Counted from the first letter of the stretch, positions 9,229 through 18,516 are shown. The stretch: DNA of 64,000 nt from Fibrella rubiginis (GCF_017353185.1 NZ_JAFMYV010000009.1:62001-126000), one strand, 5' to 3'. The notes: generated by a model not told the origin, from the sequence alone. Translations and numbers: made by a program.

Positions 9229-9843
9229 ATGGCAACGCCTCAACTTTTTGCCGAAAAACTGCCTAATGCGCCGCAGTTACGAAGCAGCGCATCCGGCCTG
9301 TCCGATGCCCTATTTCGGCGGGTTACGGCAGCCAGCGATTACCCGGCTTTTCGGCAGTTATTTAGCCTTCATTATGCCCCGCTCTGCCAGTATGCCACCC
9401 GCTATGTTCGGTGTGCGCACGTAGCGGAAGAGATCGTGGCCGATGTGTTTATGAAGCTCTGGCGCAACCGGATGCAGATCGAGATTTATGCGTCGTTTCA
9501 GCCCTACTGCTACCGGGCGGTGAAAAACCAGGCCCTCGATTACCTTAAAAGCCGCATGCGCCACGAAAACGCCCATTGCGAACTGACCGACGACCACCAC
9601 ACGCCTACCGGGCCGAATGAATCGCCGGATCAGGGTATCATCAATCATGAGTTCGATGCGTGTTTTAACCGGGCTATCGCACAACTACCCCGGCAGGGTC
9701 AGCTCATCTACCGCCTCAGCCGCGAACAGGGCCTGAAATACCGTGACATTGCCGGGCAACTGGGCATCTCCGTACGAACCGTGGAAGCCCACATGAACCG
9801 TTCATTGCATGTGTTAAGAGACTCATTAGCAGGGTACTATTAG
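9229..9843 (+). CDS. RNA polymerase ECF sigma factor (Bacteroidetes family)
   Basis: Sigma-70 family protein of 204 residues. Region 2 is visible as FRQLFSLHYAPLCQYATRYV through AEEIVADVFMKLWRN. Region 4 is a C-terminal helix-turn-helix, YRDIAGQLGISVRTVEAHM. The start at 9229 is the first ATG after the AT-rich leader. ECF factors of this family in Bacteroidota often control an adjacent SusC/SusD locus through a FecR-type anti-sigma. No anti-sigma gene is present here, and the next gene is uxaC. Control of the flanking uronate genes is likely but not shown. Confidence 0.92.
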   Translation: MATPQLFAEKLPNAPQLRSSASGLSDALFRRVTAASDYPAFRQLFSLHYAPLCQYATRYVRCAHVAEEIVADVFMKLWRNRMQIEIYASFQPYCYRAVKNQALDYLKSRMRHENAHCELTDDHHTPTGPNESPDQGIINHEFDACFNRAIAQLPRQGQLIYRLSREQGLKYRDIAGQLGISVRTVEAHMNRSLHVLRDSLAGYY

Positions 9844-9849
9844 TGAAAA

Positions 9850-10032
9850 TAGACGTGAGAAATAAGAGATAAGAAGCAAGAGGCAAGAGATAAGAGGCAA
9901 GAAACAGAATACGCTTCTTTCCGGCCTCTCATCGCCTGCTTCTCAACTTTCTCTCCTCTTGCTACTGATCTTACTTCTTGCCTCTTGCCTCTCACCTCTT
10001 GTTTCTTACTTCTTACCTCTTATCTCTCATTC
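9850..10032. repeat. Imperfect long inverted repeat of AAGAGGC-type words
   Basis: The left half (about 9850-9905) is built from degenerate short words such as AAGAGAT, AAGAGGC and AAGAAAC. The right half (about 9960-10032) is the complement of the same words. It occupies the gap between the sigma factor gene and uxaC. Confidence 0.75.
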
Positions 10033-10067
10033 CCTAGCCTTCCTCTTGCTTTTTATCGCCTAACGAT

Positions 10068-11564
10068 ATGGCCTCATTTATACACGATGATTTTCTATTG
10101 CAGTCTGACCCGGCGCGGCAGTTGTACCACAACTATGCCCGGTCGATGCCCATTATCGACTACCATTGCCACCTCCCGCCCGATCAGATTGCGGCCAACA
10201 CGCAGTTTGCAAACCTGACCCAAATCTGGCTCTACGGCGACCATTATAAGTGGCGGGCCATGCGTACCAACGGCATCGACGAGCGCTACTGCACAGGCGA
10301 AGCTACGGACCGGGAGAAATTCCAGAAATGGGCCGAAACGGTACCCTACACCGTCAGAAATCCGCTGTATCACTGGACACACCTGGAACTGCAACGCTAT
10401 TTTGGCATCGACGAATTGCTCGACGGGCAGTCTGCCGGACGGATCTATGACCAATGCAGCGAACAACTGAATACGCCCGATTTTTCGGTGCGCAACCTGT
10501 TGCTGCGTATGAACGTGCGCGTAGTCTGCACCACCGACGACCCCGCCGATTCACTGGAGTTTCACCGCCAAATCGCCGATGAGGGTTTTGCCGTGCGCGT
10601 ACTTCCCACGTTCCGGGCCGATAAGGCAATGGCTGTTGAGGATGCTGCCACCTACAATGCCTACCTGACCCGCCTCGAAGCCGCCGCCGACGTGGCCATT
10701 CATACCTACGACGACCTGCTTCTGGCCCTTGGGCGGCGGCATGATGTCTTCGCCGACCACGGCTGCAAACTCTCCGATCACGGGCTGGAACAACTCTACG
10801 CCGATACCTATACCGAGGCTGGGGTACGGACCGCATTTGCCAAAATCCGGGCCGGGTTGTCCCTATCGCCGGGTGAAGTAACCGGCCTGAAATCGGCTCT
10901 GCTGGTGTTTTTGGCCGAGATGGACCATGCCAAAGGCTGGACACAGCAGTTTCACCTGGGTGCGTTGCGTAATAACAACACCCGCCTGCTTCGGCAACTT
11001 GGCCCCGATACCGGCTGGGATTCTATCGGCGATTTTTCGCAGGCACAGGCACTCTCGCGCTTTCTGGGCGGACTGGACGACCGCGATAAACTGACCAAAA
11101 CCATTCTCTACAACCTGAACCCCGCCGACAACGAGGTGATGGCCACGATGGCCGGAAATTTCAACGATGGCACCGTGCCGGGAAAGGTGCAGTTTGGGTC
11201 GGGCTGGTGGTTTCTGGACCAGAAAAAAGGCATGGAAGCGCAGATCGACGCGCTGTCGAATATGGGTTTGCTCAGCCGGTTTGTGGGTATGTTGACCGAC
11301 TCCCGCTCCTTTATGTCATTTCCGCGCCACGAGTACTTCCGCCGAATCCTGTGCAACATGATCGGCAACGATGTGGTCAACGGCGAGCTGCCCGCCACGA
11401 TGGACTGGCTCGGCGAGGTGGTACAAAACATCTGTTACAACAACGCAAACACGTATTTTGGCTTCGATTCAACCAACAAAACCAACGGGCAAACTCGTCA
11501 CCTTCGGGGAGGTCATGATGCGGCTTTCGCCGCCTCAGAACTACCGGTTCATACAGGCGCATGA
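10068..11564 (+). CDS. uxaC: Glucuronate isomerase, with abnormal C-terminal extension
   Basis: UxaC isomerises D-glucuronate to D-fructuronate (and galacturonate to tagaturonate), the first cytoplasmic step of hexuronate breakdown. Visible motifs are the HxH metal-type site in IDYHCHLPPDQIA, the segment RYFGIDELL, and the late GWWFLDQKKGMEAQ and SFPRHEYFRRILCN. The family normally ends near a YNNANTYFGF segment at about 465-470 residues. Here that point is residue 467, yet the frame stays open for 31 more residues that overlap kdgK. A single change at codon TCA 11469-11471 would give a stop exactly at the usual end. The gene may have lost its stop, or the sequence may contain an error. Confidence 0.93.
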   Translation: MASFIHDDFLLQSDPARQLYHNYARSMPIIDYHCHLPPDQIAANTQFANLTQIWLYGDHYKWRAMRTNGIDERYCTGEATDREKFQKWAETVPYTVRNPLYHWTHLELQRYFGIDELLDGQSAGRIYDQCSEQLNTPDFSVRNLLLRMNVRVVCTTDDPADSLEFHRQIADEGFAVRVLPTFRADKAMAVEDAATYNAYLTRLEAAADVAIHTYDDLLLALGRRHDVFADHGCKLSDHGLEQLYADTYTEAGVRTAFAKIRAGLSLSPGEVTGLKSALLVFLAEMDHAKGWTQQFHLGALRNNNTRLLRQLGPDTGWDSIGDFSQAQALSRFLGGLDDRDKLTKTILYNLNPADNEVMATMAGNFNDGTVPGKVQFGSGWWFLDQKKGMEAQIDALSNMGLLSRFVGMLTDSRSFMSFPRHEYFRRILCNMIGNDVVNGELPATMDWLGEVVQNICYNNANTYFGFDSTNKTNGQTRHLRGGHDAAFAASELPVHTGA

Positions 11565-12498
11565 GCTACACATTACCTACGGCGGCGGCGAAGCCAACGT
11601 GTCTATGTCGCTGGCCCGTATGGGGTTTCCGGCCGAACACGTAACGGCTTTTCCCGACAATGAACTAGGCAGGGCTGCTGCGCAACACATTCAGCAACAA
11701 GGGGTTAGTTTACAGCATACTGTTTTCCGGGGGCACCGGCTGGGTTTGTATTTTCTGGAATCGGGCGCATCGGTTCGGGCCAGCCACATTGTCTACGACC
11801 GTGCCGATTCGGCTTTTGCCAATCTCCAGACCGATTGGTTCGACTGGGAGACAATTCTGACCGGGGCCAGTTGGTTTCACTGGACGGGCATCACCCCGGC
11901 TATTTCGGCACAGGCTGCAGCGGCCTGTGCAGCGGCCATACAAGTTGCCCGCCGAATGGGCATCACCGTTAGCGCCGACGTCAACTACCGCCGCAATCTC
12001 TGGCAGTATGGGCAGCGGGCGCAGGACGTGATGCCCCCGCTCGTGGCGGGTTGCGACGTGGTGGTCTGCGCCGAGAACGACGCCGAAGATCTTTTTGGCA
12101 TTGCGTCTGATGTTACGTCGAATGACTCGTTTGCCCAGATGTCAGTGCAACTCATGGACCGGTTCCCGACTATTAAACAGGTCATCACCACCCGCCGTAC
12201 TACGCTGAGCGCGTCGCACAATCAGTTGCGCGGGTTGCTCTGCGATCAGACGGGTAAAACCGTTGAAACACCGACTTACGACATCGTACCCATCGTAGAC
12301 CGGATTGGGGGCGGCGACGCGTTTGTAGCCGGGTTCATTTATGGTTCGCAGGCCTACGCCACCGCCGAAGATGCCCTGCGTTGCGGGGTGGCGGCCTCGG
12401 TGCTGAAGCATTCTATTCACGGCGACGCTAACCTGGCTACCCTAACAGAAATCGAAGCCGTCATGGCCGGCGACACGGCGGGGCGGCTGCTAAGGTGA
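11485..12498 (+). CDS. kdgK: 2-keto-3-deoxygluconate kinase (PfkB family), non-ATG start
   Basis: Phosphorylates KDG to KDPG. PfkB features are the N-terminal strand KLVTFGEVMMRLSPP, the substrate loop YGGGEANVSMSLARMG, and the C-terminal signature DRIGGGDAFVAGFIYG with its catalytic Asp. The frame extends left to 11371, but that part is only uxaC in another frame. The family start should be immediately before GKLVTFGE, where the codon is ACG (11485-11487) instead of ATG. The alternatives are TTG at 11458 or ATG at 11515; the latter would remove the first beta strand. I chose 11485 because it gives a full-length 337-residue kinase. The first 80 nt overlap the extended uxaC frame. Confidence 0.88.
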   Translation, partial: TGKLVTFGEVMMRLSPPQNYRFIQAHELHITYGGGEANVSMSLARMGFPAEHVTAFPDNELGRAAAQHIQQQGVSLQHTVFRGHRLGLYFLESGASVRASHIVYDRADSAFANLQTDWFDWETILTGASWFHWTGITPAISAQAAAACAAAIQVARRMGITVSADVNYRRNLWQYGQRAQDVMPPLVAGCDVVVCAENDAEDLFGIASDVTSNDSFAQMSVQLMDRFPTIKQVITTRRTTLSASHNQLRGLLCDQTGKTVETPTYDIVPIVDRIGGGDAFVAGFIYGSQAYATAEDALRCGVAASVLKHSIHGDANLATLTEIEAVMAGDTAGRLLR

Positions 12499-12527
12499 GT
12501 TAAACGTTCAAGCAGTCCGCCGCTGCG

Positions 12528-12627
12528 GGTCTAAAGTCTAAAGTTTAATGTCCAGCGTTTATCCGTTTGGATACAACCAACAATCAGTAACGGCATTACC
12601 TTAAACTTTAGACATTAAACTTTAAAC
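12528..12627. repeat. Inverted repeat of TAAAGTC/TAATGTC words
   Basis: The left side (GTCTAAAGTCTAAAGTTTAA) is complementary, imperfectly, to the right side (TTAAACTTTAGACATTAAAC). It fills the kdgK-eda gap. The same words appear in the repeat at 39852-39979. Confidence 0.7.
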
Positions 12628-12640
12628 GCGTAACTCAACT

Positions 12641-13276
12641 ATGTCTCCCCAAACGCTCCTTGACCTTTGCCAGCGATCCCCAATCGTACCCGTCTACTAC
12701 AACGCCGATGCAGCGCAGGCCAAGGCCGTCATAAAGGCCTGTTATGAGGGAGGATTACGGGTATTTGAGTTCACCAACCGGGGCGAAGCAGCTAGTCGGG
12801 TGTTTGCCGAACTGATACCTTTTGTGCGTACCGAGTGTCCCGACATGGCGCTGGGGATCGGTACTATTCTAACGGCGGAGGTAGCCGCCCATTTTCTCGA
12901 TCTGGGGGCCGATTTTGTGGTGCAACCCATCACGACGGCGGCGGTGGCTGCCGTTTGTCAGGAGCGGCAGGTTGCCTGGGTACCTGCTGCGGCTACGCTG
13001 AACGAAATTCATCAGGCTACGCTGCTGGGGGCCGACCTTGTAAAAGTATTTCCGGGCAACGTACTAGGTCCAGGCTTTGTGAAAGCCATCCTGGGACCTA
13101 TGCCTCACCTGAAACTGATGGTGACGGGCGGGGTTGAACCCACCGCTCAAAGCCTGACCGAATGGTTTGGCGCGGGAGTTACCTGCGTGGGCATCGGCTC
13201 CCAACTATTCGGCGGTGGCGCAGATACCAACGCTTTGCGCGAGCGAGTGGGAGGGCTACTGAAAACGCGATTCTGA
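12641..13276 (+). CDS. eda: KDPG / 4-hydroxy-2-oxoglutarate aldolase
   Basis: Cleaves KDPG to pyruvate and glyceraldehyde 3-phosphate, the final step of the hexuronate route. The 211-residue protein has the class I aldolase (beta/alpha)8 pattern: an N-terminal strand SPIVPVYYNADAAQAK, the FEFTNRGEAAS segment with the acidic catalytic residue, GIGTILTAEVAAHFLDLGAD, and the Schiff-base lysine in GADLVKVFPGN. It ends with the phosphate-binding VTGGVEPTAQSLTEWFGAG and GVGIGSQL-like turn. It sits between kdgK and the ExuT-type transporter in the same direction, so the pathway order is preserved in the gene order. Confidence 0.94.
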   Translation: MSPQTLLDLCQRSPIVPVYYNADAAQAKAVIKACYEGGLRVFEFTNRGEAASRVFAELIPFVRTECPDMALGIGTILTAEVAAHFLDLGADFVVQPITTAAVAAVCQERQVAWVPAAATLNEIHQATLLGADLVKVFPGNVLGPGFVKAILGPMPHLKLMVTGGVEPTAQSLTEWFGAGVTCVGIGSQLFGGGADTNALRERVGGLLKTRF

Positions 13277-13323
13277 CAACTACTACCTGCACTATTCCAA
13301 CCACCTTTACTTCTGATACAACG

Positions 13324-14646
13324 ATGAATCAACCCCTTAACACCGCCACGCCCGTTGGTCGCTACCGCTGGGTAGTGGTGGCCCTGCTCTTTTTTGCCAC
13401 CACCATCAATTACATCGACCGGCAGGTGATTGGGCTGCTGAAGCCGGTACTGTCCGATCAGTTTCATTGGACGGAGACCGACTATAGCCACATTACTATG
13501 GTTTTCTCCGCCTCCTACGCCCTTGGGCTGCTGGTGTTTGGGCGTGTTATCGACAAGATTGGCACTAAAACGGGCTACACGATCTCGCTTATTGTCTGGA
13601 GCATTGCCGCCATGTTGCATGCTGCTGCCAAAAGCACATTCGGTTTCGGGGTGATGCGATCACTACTGGGTCTGGGCGAATCGGGTAATTTTCCGGCGGC
13701 AATCCGGGCAGTGACCGAGTGGTTTCCCAAAAAAGAACGGGCGTTGGCCACGGGCATTTTCAACTCAGGAGCCAACATCGGCGCGGTAGTGTCGCCTGTG
13801 ATAGTCCCTTGGATATTAGGTGTTTATGGCTGGGAAATGGCGTTTCTGCTGACGGGTGCCATTGGGTTTGTCTGGCTTATTTTCTGGCTTATTTTCTACG
13901 AAATTCCCCAGCGGCAACCGCGGGTGTCGCCCGCCGAAGTGCAGTATATCCACAGCGATAACGAAGCCGCCGCCGACACGGGCGAAGCCATGGGCTGGCC
14001 GGTGTTGTTCCGTATCCGGCGGACGTGGGCCTTTGTGGTTGGCAAGTTCATGACCGACCCCGTCTGGTGGTTTTTTCTGTTCTGGCTGCCGTCCTATTTC
14101 TCGTCAACGTTTAAGCTGGACCTCAAAAAACCAAGCTGGGCGCTGGTCATTGTCTACACGGCTACCACCATTGGCAGCATTGGCGGCGGGTATTTGTCGT
14201 CGTTTCTTATTCGGCGGGGCTGGGTTGTTTCCAGGGCGCGTAGTACGTCGATGCTCTTTTTTGCGCTGGCCGTAGTGCCCATTATAGCGGCCCGCTTCGC
14301 CACCGACATCTGGCAGGCGGTGGCCCTCATTAGCCTGGCTGCCGCTGCCCATCAGGCCTGGAGTGCCACTATCTATACCACCGTATCCGACACGTTTCCG
14401 AAGCGGGCCGTCAGTTCGGTTATTGGTATTGGCGGTATGGCAGGATCCATTGGCGGCATTCTGTTTCAATGGCTGATTGGTCCGCTGCTCGACTATTATA
14501 AGGAAGCAGGTAACCTTACACTGGGTTATAACGTCCTGTTCATCTTCTGTGGATTTGCCTATTTAATTGCCTGGGTTATCATGCAGTTTTTGAGCCGCCC
14601 AACGAAAAGTATGCAGCTGGTGAATGAAAAAGAAGTCGTGCTATAA
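13324..14646 (+). CDS. exuT: MFS hexuronate transporter (ExuT type)
   Basis: Proton-linked importer of hexuronates in the anion:cation symporter branch of the major facilitator superfamily. The start at 13324 gives 440 residues; longer in-frame starts overlap eda. Visible features are TM1 with WVVVALLFFATTINYIDRQ, the loop FGRVIDKIGTKTGY, the GESGNFPAAIRAVTEWFPKKERA segment typical of ExuT and glucarate transporters, and about 12 hydrophobic helices in total. It follows eda by 47 bp and ends the rightward uronate run. Convergent rhaM lies beyond. Specificity is inferred from motif and context; a related sugar acid is possible. Confidence 0.85.
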   Translation: MNQPLNTATPVGRYRWVVVALLFFATTINYIDRQVIGLLKPVLSDQFHWTETDYSHITMVFSASYALGLLVFGRVIDKIGTKTGYTISLIVWSIAAMLHAAAKSTFGFGVMRSLLGLGESGNFPAAIRAVTEWFPKKERALATGIFNSGANIGAVVSPVIVPWILGVYGWEMAFLLTGAIGFVWLIFWLIFYEIPQRQPRVSPAEVQYIHSDNEAAADTGEAMGWPVLFRIRRTWAFVVGKFMTDPVWWFFLFWLPSYFSSTFKLDLKKPSWALVIVYTATTIGSIGGGYLSSFLIRRGWVVSRARSTSMLFFALAVVPIIAARFATDIWQAVALISLAAAAHQAWSATIYTTVSDTFPKRAVSSVIGIGGMAGSIGGILFQWLIGPLLDYYKEAGNLTLGYNVLFIFCGFAYLIAWVIMQFLSRPTKSMQLVNEKEVVL

Positions 14647-14810
14647 GGTCACGTTAATTGATCATTGGCTGCTTCCGCAATAGGTTGAATCCCGATGATG
14701 CACCAATCGAAAACCTTGGGTTAGCTATAACTTTCCCGAAATACTTCGGCATTGTGCGCCCTGATAGTACTGGTTGCTCTGTTCGGTTATCGCCCGTACT
14801 CCTGGCAGAG

Positions 14811-15125
14811 TTAGTCCAGGTGAAATACCCGTTCCAGCGGTAGGCTCACCGGCGAGTTGTCGGGGTGGGTATCCATCAAATCAGCCATGTAGGCCCACCA
14901 GCGTTTCACGACGGGTAGCTGGGGCAAGCTATCGGCAGTGTGGTTGTCGGCGCGTTTTTGCACGGCGAAGAGTGTGCCCGTACTGCGATCGAGATAAATG
15001 GAATAGTCGCGGATGCCCGCTTCGGTAAGGGCTATAGCTAATTCGGGCCAGATTTCATCATGCCGACGGAGGTACTCTGCCTCGTTGCCCGGCTTCAGGC
15101 GCATGGTAAAGGCAATCTCTTGCAT
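14811..15125 (-). CDS. rhaM: L-rhamnose mutarotase
   Basis: Interconverts alpha and beta anomers of L-rhamnose. The 104-residue length and the motifs FTMRLKPGNEAEYLRRHDEIWPEL, shown here by its key parts (the MRLKPG start, the RRHDEIWPEL helix with its catalytic His) and RWWAYMADLM, are diagnostic of the RhaM/YiiL family. The start codon shares one base with the stop of the preceding rhamnosidase gene (TGATG), so the two are translationally coupled. This supports the rhamnosidase call for its partner. No rhaA, rhaB or rhaD is in the window. Confidence 0.93.
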   Translation of the reverse strand: MQEIAFTMRLKPGNEAEYLRRHDEIWPELAIALTEAGIRDYSIYLDRSTGTLFAVQKRADNHTADSLPQLPVVKRWWAYMADLMDTHPDNSPVSLPLERVFHLD

Positions 15126-18001
15126 CAGTCTACAGGGGTTAACGTTACCGGACCAGCCAGACCGGAGGGCTGTGGCAACCAGTTTTTGGTGGTGAACAGA
15201 CCGTTGGCGTCGCGGTTTTCTTTGAAACGGGCGGGGAAGTTGGTGTTGTAAAATAGCCGCCAGTTTACGCCCCGCTTGTCGAGGTCGATGATGCGGTTGG
15301 CCATACTGTTCGAGACCGTGATCACCAGCGTATTCTGGGCCTTAATAGCCCTTCCGGGCAATGTAATCCGGTAGTTTGGCCCGATCAGCGTACCCATGTC
15401 CTGCCCATTGAGCTGCACCCGCGCACTGGCAAAGACCTTACCCAGATCGAGCCGGTAGCGCGGGGCCGACCCGGCTGGTCGGGCAAACTGGATGGTGTAC
15501 GTCGCCGACCCCGAAAACGCATTCATCGTCGAATCACGAAGGTCGGTCCACAAACGAAGGTCGGGCAGTTGGACAGGCGCGGGCAGGGTAGGGCCACCCG
15601 ATACAAATTGCAACGTCCAGGGGCCGGAAAGCGGTTGAGGTGGTCCCGCTGGCTTGTCGTAGGGGTAAGCTGGACCAGCTACGCGAGTGGGCGATGTTTC
15701 TAGCAAAATGGCTTCTCCAGGCAGCAGGGGCATATATACGTCGGTGCTGCTGGCCGTGGGCCGGATGCGGGCCATGCCGGTTTGACCGGTCATGGGGTTA
15801 TACATTGCCACAGATTTGGCCCGCGTAGCCAGCCGTACCCAACCCGATGTATGAAGCGTGTCGGTGCCCTGGTTCGCCACGAAATAGATCGTTTTCGCGC
15901 CCATAGTTCGCCGTACGCAAACAAGCCCTTGATCGGCCATTGTTTCGCGGGCAACCCCGGCTTGCGTAAGGATTTCGCTCACGTTTTCACCAACCAGCAC
16001 ATGCCCCTTACCAACGGTTGCCACCCGTAAAGCGACTGTGCCTGAGGCTGTGAAGGACAACCTCGCCAACAATTTTTTGAAGGCTAGCCGGCGGCTGGAA
16101 AGGTCAGCAAATCCGGGCACATCAGCCGGGAGTTGTTGGGCGAAAACAACCGTGGCACCCTGCTGCGCCAGGTTTAGCAGGTGTTGCAGCGTTGGTAAAG
16201 GCATCAGGTGCGCATTGGGGACCAGTATAGCCTGGTAGGTGTTGCCACCCGTTTTCAGCTTGCCCACCTGGGTGGTTACGTCCCGCAATTGACGATCCGA
16301 AAGAAAGTCGAACGCGTAGCCTTTTGCCAGTAATTCTTCCGAAATCTGCGCTACGGGCAAGTTCTTGAACCCATGCTCGATGCCATCGAAATGCTGGAGC
16401 AGGGCCGGGGGCAAACCGCCTTTGGCAGGCTGACTATAGGCATCGTACATGGGCAGATACACCAGCACGTCGTTGTGCGGACGGCCCCGTTGCAGCATCG
16501 ACTGGCAACGGGCGACATAGTGATTCAACTGACTAAAATCAGTCCAGAATGGGTTGTTTGGGTTAAAATGGACGGCAGCGTAGAACAGCCAGCCGGGCCA
16601 TGCGGCGGCTTGCGGCGAGTAGTTGGTGCCGTGGTAGAACGTGTGGTTCACGCCCCCCAGCAGGTAGCGGTCCATCGCGGTTTTGATGCCGCCGAGGGTC
16701 GACAAAAAGTGTTCATCGTGCCACGTCGCCGACTCCGCCGAGATAAGTGGCTTACCCGTGACGTTTGCCGCTGATGAGGCCAATTTAATGCGCAGGAGTT
16801 CGGTGCCTTCCGTTTCGGGAATGTCGGTGGCGGCGTACAGATCGAGGATGTTAGCCGGTGAGCCATGCGCCTGATTGCGAATCCGCTGGCCCCGACTGTG
16901 TGCCCATTGCGCCCAGGTGCGGGTGTAATTGTCGAGTAATAAATCGCCGATGGTTTCGCGGTAATCGCACAGGATGCGGCTAGGCGTGGCGGCGGTATCG
17001 GTGATGGATGCCGTGTTGCCAAACAGGGCGGGGAGATATAGTCTTAAATCGTAACCGCGCCGTTTGTTGAATTCGGCAAAGAGCGCGGGGGTCCAATTGG
17101 CTTCGCCCTGCGCGTCGTCTACTTCATACGAATCATTGAAAAACGCCCGGATGCCGCCCACGTTCCGCCCCCGAAAAGCCCCATCAAAACGGGCTAGATA
17201 TTGCTGCGTGGCCGTGCGTGAAAAATGGTCGATCACGTCGCCCTCGCCACCCGGTCCGGCGCGTTCTACCTGTTTGCCGTGCCATCCCTGAAACAGCGCG
17301 TAGAGCGTCCACTGGCCATTTTGGGGCAACGTTGGCGCGGTCCAGGTCAGCTTTCCGCTGGCATCGACGTAACGGGTCAGATCAAGCACCTCACCCGAAC
17401 CGGAATAGGCCATGAGCGTTTGCAGGGGTAGTGGTTTGGGAAATCGCACCTGGTCGAAGGCGTGGCGTTGCAGGTCGGGGTTGCGGGCAATAGGCTCGGT
17501 CAGCTTATCAATGTTAATGGGTTCGCCCACGGCCCGGACCAGCGGTTTCTGGTTGTAGACCACCCGTTCTGACAGTGCTTTGCCGCCCGCTACCGCATAC
17601 GTTTTGTAGGCCACGTACTTGCTGGCATCGGCTGGTGATACCCACGGCCCCCCAAACGGCCACCCCGACGCCTGCGCCAGATCAATGCCCATATTCAGGC
17701 GTTTGGCTTCTGTCAGCGTGTGCGTGAGTCGGTCTGTCCAGGTGGGCGACAGAAAGTTGATAAACTGGTTTTCGGCTCCCTTGACACCGTATATAGGGGT
17801 GATCTCCACGCCACCCAGGCCCGCTTTCTGATAGTCGGTGAGCAGCCGGGTGAGGTCGGCATTGTTTACGGCGCTGCCCATCCACCACCAGCGCGTCCAG
17901 GGTTTGGCCTGTTGCGTCAGGGTAGGCCAGGTGGGTTGGGCCGTCGCCACAAATGGCAGCAGACCCAGCGCGACCACCAGCCAATAGCGACAGGGTATCA
18001 T
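15125..18001 (-). CDS. Glycoside hydrolase, GH106-like alpha-L-rhamnosidase
   Basis: Large secreted hydrolase of 958 residues from the ATG at 18001, which gives a signal peptide (MIPCRYWLVVALGLLPFVATA). The start RPW-type region TRWWWMGSAVNNADLTRLL, the KAGLGGVEITPIYGVKG strand and the MGIDLAQASGWPFGG segment match the N-terminus of GH106-type rhamnosidases. Further features are AFFNDSYEVDDAQGEANWTP (catalytic-type acid region), ETEGTELLRIKLASSAANV and a C-terminal beta-sandwich ending in FTTKNWLPQPSGLAGPVTL. Its start overlaps the stop of the NTF2-like gene (ATGA), and it is coupled to rhaM, so it probably releases L-rhamnose from a polysaccharide in the periplasm. Confidence 0.82.
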   Translation of the reverse strand: MIPCRYWLVVALGLLPFVATAQPTWPTLTQQAKPWTRWWWMGSAVNNADLTRLLTDYQKAGLGGVEITPIYGVKGAENQFINFLSPTWTDRLTHTLTEAKRLNMGIDLAQASGWPFGGPWVSPADASKYVAYKTYAVAGGKALSERVVYNQKPLVRAVGEPINIDKLTEPIARNPDLQRHAFDQVRFPKPLPLQTLMAYSGSGEVLDLTRYVDASGKLTWTAPTLPQNGQWTLYALFQGWHGKQVERAGPGGEGDVIDHFSRTATQQYLARFDGAFRGRNVGGIRAFFNDSYEVDDAQGEANWTPALFAEFNKRRGYDLRLYLPALFGNTASITDTAATPSRILCDYRETIGDLLLDNYTRTWAQWAHSRGQRIRNQAHGSPANILDLYAATDIPETEGTELLRIKLASSAANVTGKPLISAESATWHDEHFLSTLGGIKTAMDRYLLGGVNHTFYHGTNYSPQAAAWPGWLFYAAVHFNPNNPFWTDFSQLNHYVARCQSMLQRGRPHNDVLVYLPMYDAYSQPAKGGLPPALLQHFDGIEHGFKNLPVAQISEELLAKGYAFDFLSDRQLRDVTTQVGKLKTGGNTYQAILVPNAHLMPLPTLQHLLNLAQQGATVVFAQQLPADVPGFADLSSRRLAFKKLLARLSFTASGTVALRVATVGKGHVLVGENVSEILTQAGVARETMADQGLVCVRRTMGAKTIYFVANQGTDTLHTSGWVRLATRAKSVAMYNPMTGQTGMARIRPTASSTDVYMPLLPGEAILLETSPTRVAGPAYPYDKPAGPPQPLSGPWTLQFVSGGPTLPAPVQLPDLRLWTDLRDSTMNAFSGSATYTIQFARPAGSAPRYRLDLGKVFASARVQLNGQDMGTLIGPNYRITLPGRAIKAQNTLVITVSNSMANRIIDLDKRGVNWRLFYNTNFPARFKENRDANGLFTTKNWLPQPSGLAGPVTLTPVD

Positions 18002-18441
18002 TGAGGCAGTTTCGTGGCCTGACGAGCCAGCAGTACCCAGTTGCCCTTCCGTTTCAACCATACCTGCAACACCGACAGTTTCATGGTGCTCGGCACTCCT
18101 TTGTTCACAATCTGGCCTACCAGCACATGCCGTATCATCGCCGTGTTGTCCACAACGGCAACGGTCTGATTACTAAGGTCTATGCTCACAAAATCGGACG
18201 TGCCGCTCACCAGCGCGTTAACAAATTCGGTCTGCGTTTCGATGTTTCCCGCCGAATGGCCGTAGCTGAGTTCAGGAGCAGTAAGGGCCATCAACGCCGC
18301 CTTAGTAGGGTCGAGCATGGCGAGGCGCAGTTGCTCGGCGGCTTTGGTTACGGCGGTTTCGTCGGGGGTAGGGGCCGGGCGCAGGGCAGTGAGGCAAAAT
18401 GTGCTCAGCAGCAGTAGGAGGTAGGCAGCGGATGTTTTCAT
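17998..18441 (-). CDS. Secreted NTF2-like (DUF4440-type) protein
   Basis: Small exported protein of 147 residues with signal peptide MKTSAAYLLLLLSTFCLTA. The mature part (EQLRLAMLDPTKAALMALT, LSYGHSAGNIETQTEFVNAL, VLQVWLKRKGNWVLLARQA) has the cone-shaped NTF2/DUF4440 pattern often seen beside sugar catabolic genes. The frame runs further upstream to 18948, but that part is antisense to the cupin gene, so 18441 is the start. It overlaps the rhamnosidase gene by 4 bp. Its biochemical role is unknown. Confidence 0.8.
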   Translation of the reverse strand: MKTSAAYLLLLLSTFCLTALRPAPTPDETAVTKAAEQLRLAMLDPTKAALMALTAPELSYGHSAGNIETQTEFVNALVSGTSDFVSIDLSNQTVAVVDNTAMIRHVLVGQIVNKGVPSTMKLSVLQVWLKRKGNWVLLARQATKLPQ

Positions 18442-18516
18442 GAGGAAGGTGATTGCGATACGAAAGCGCAGTTTACTGTAGACGAAACAACGAACCCGCT
18501 TCAACTTACTTTCCTG

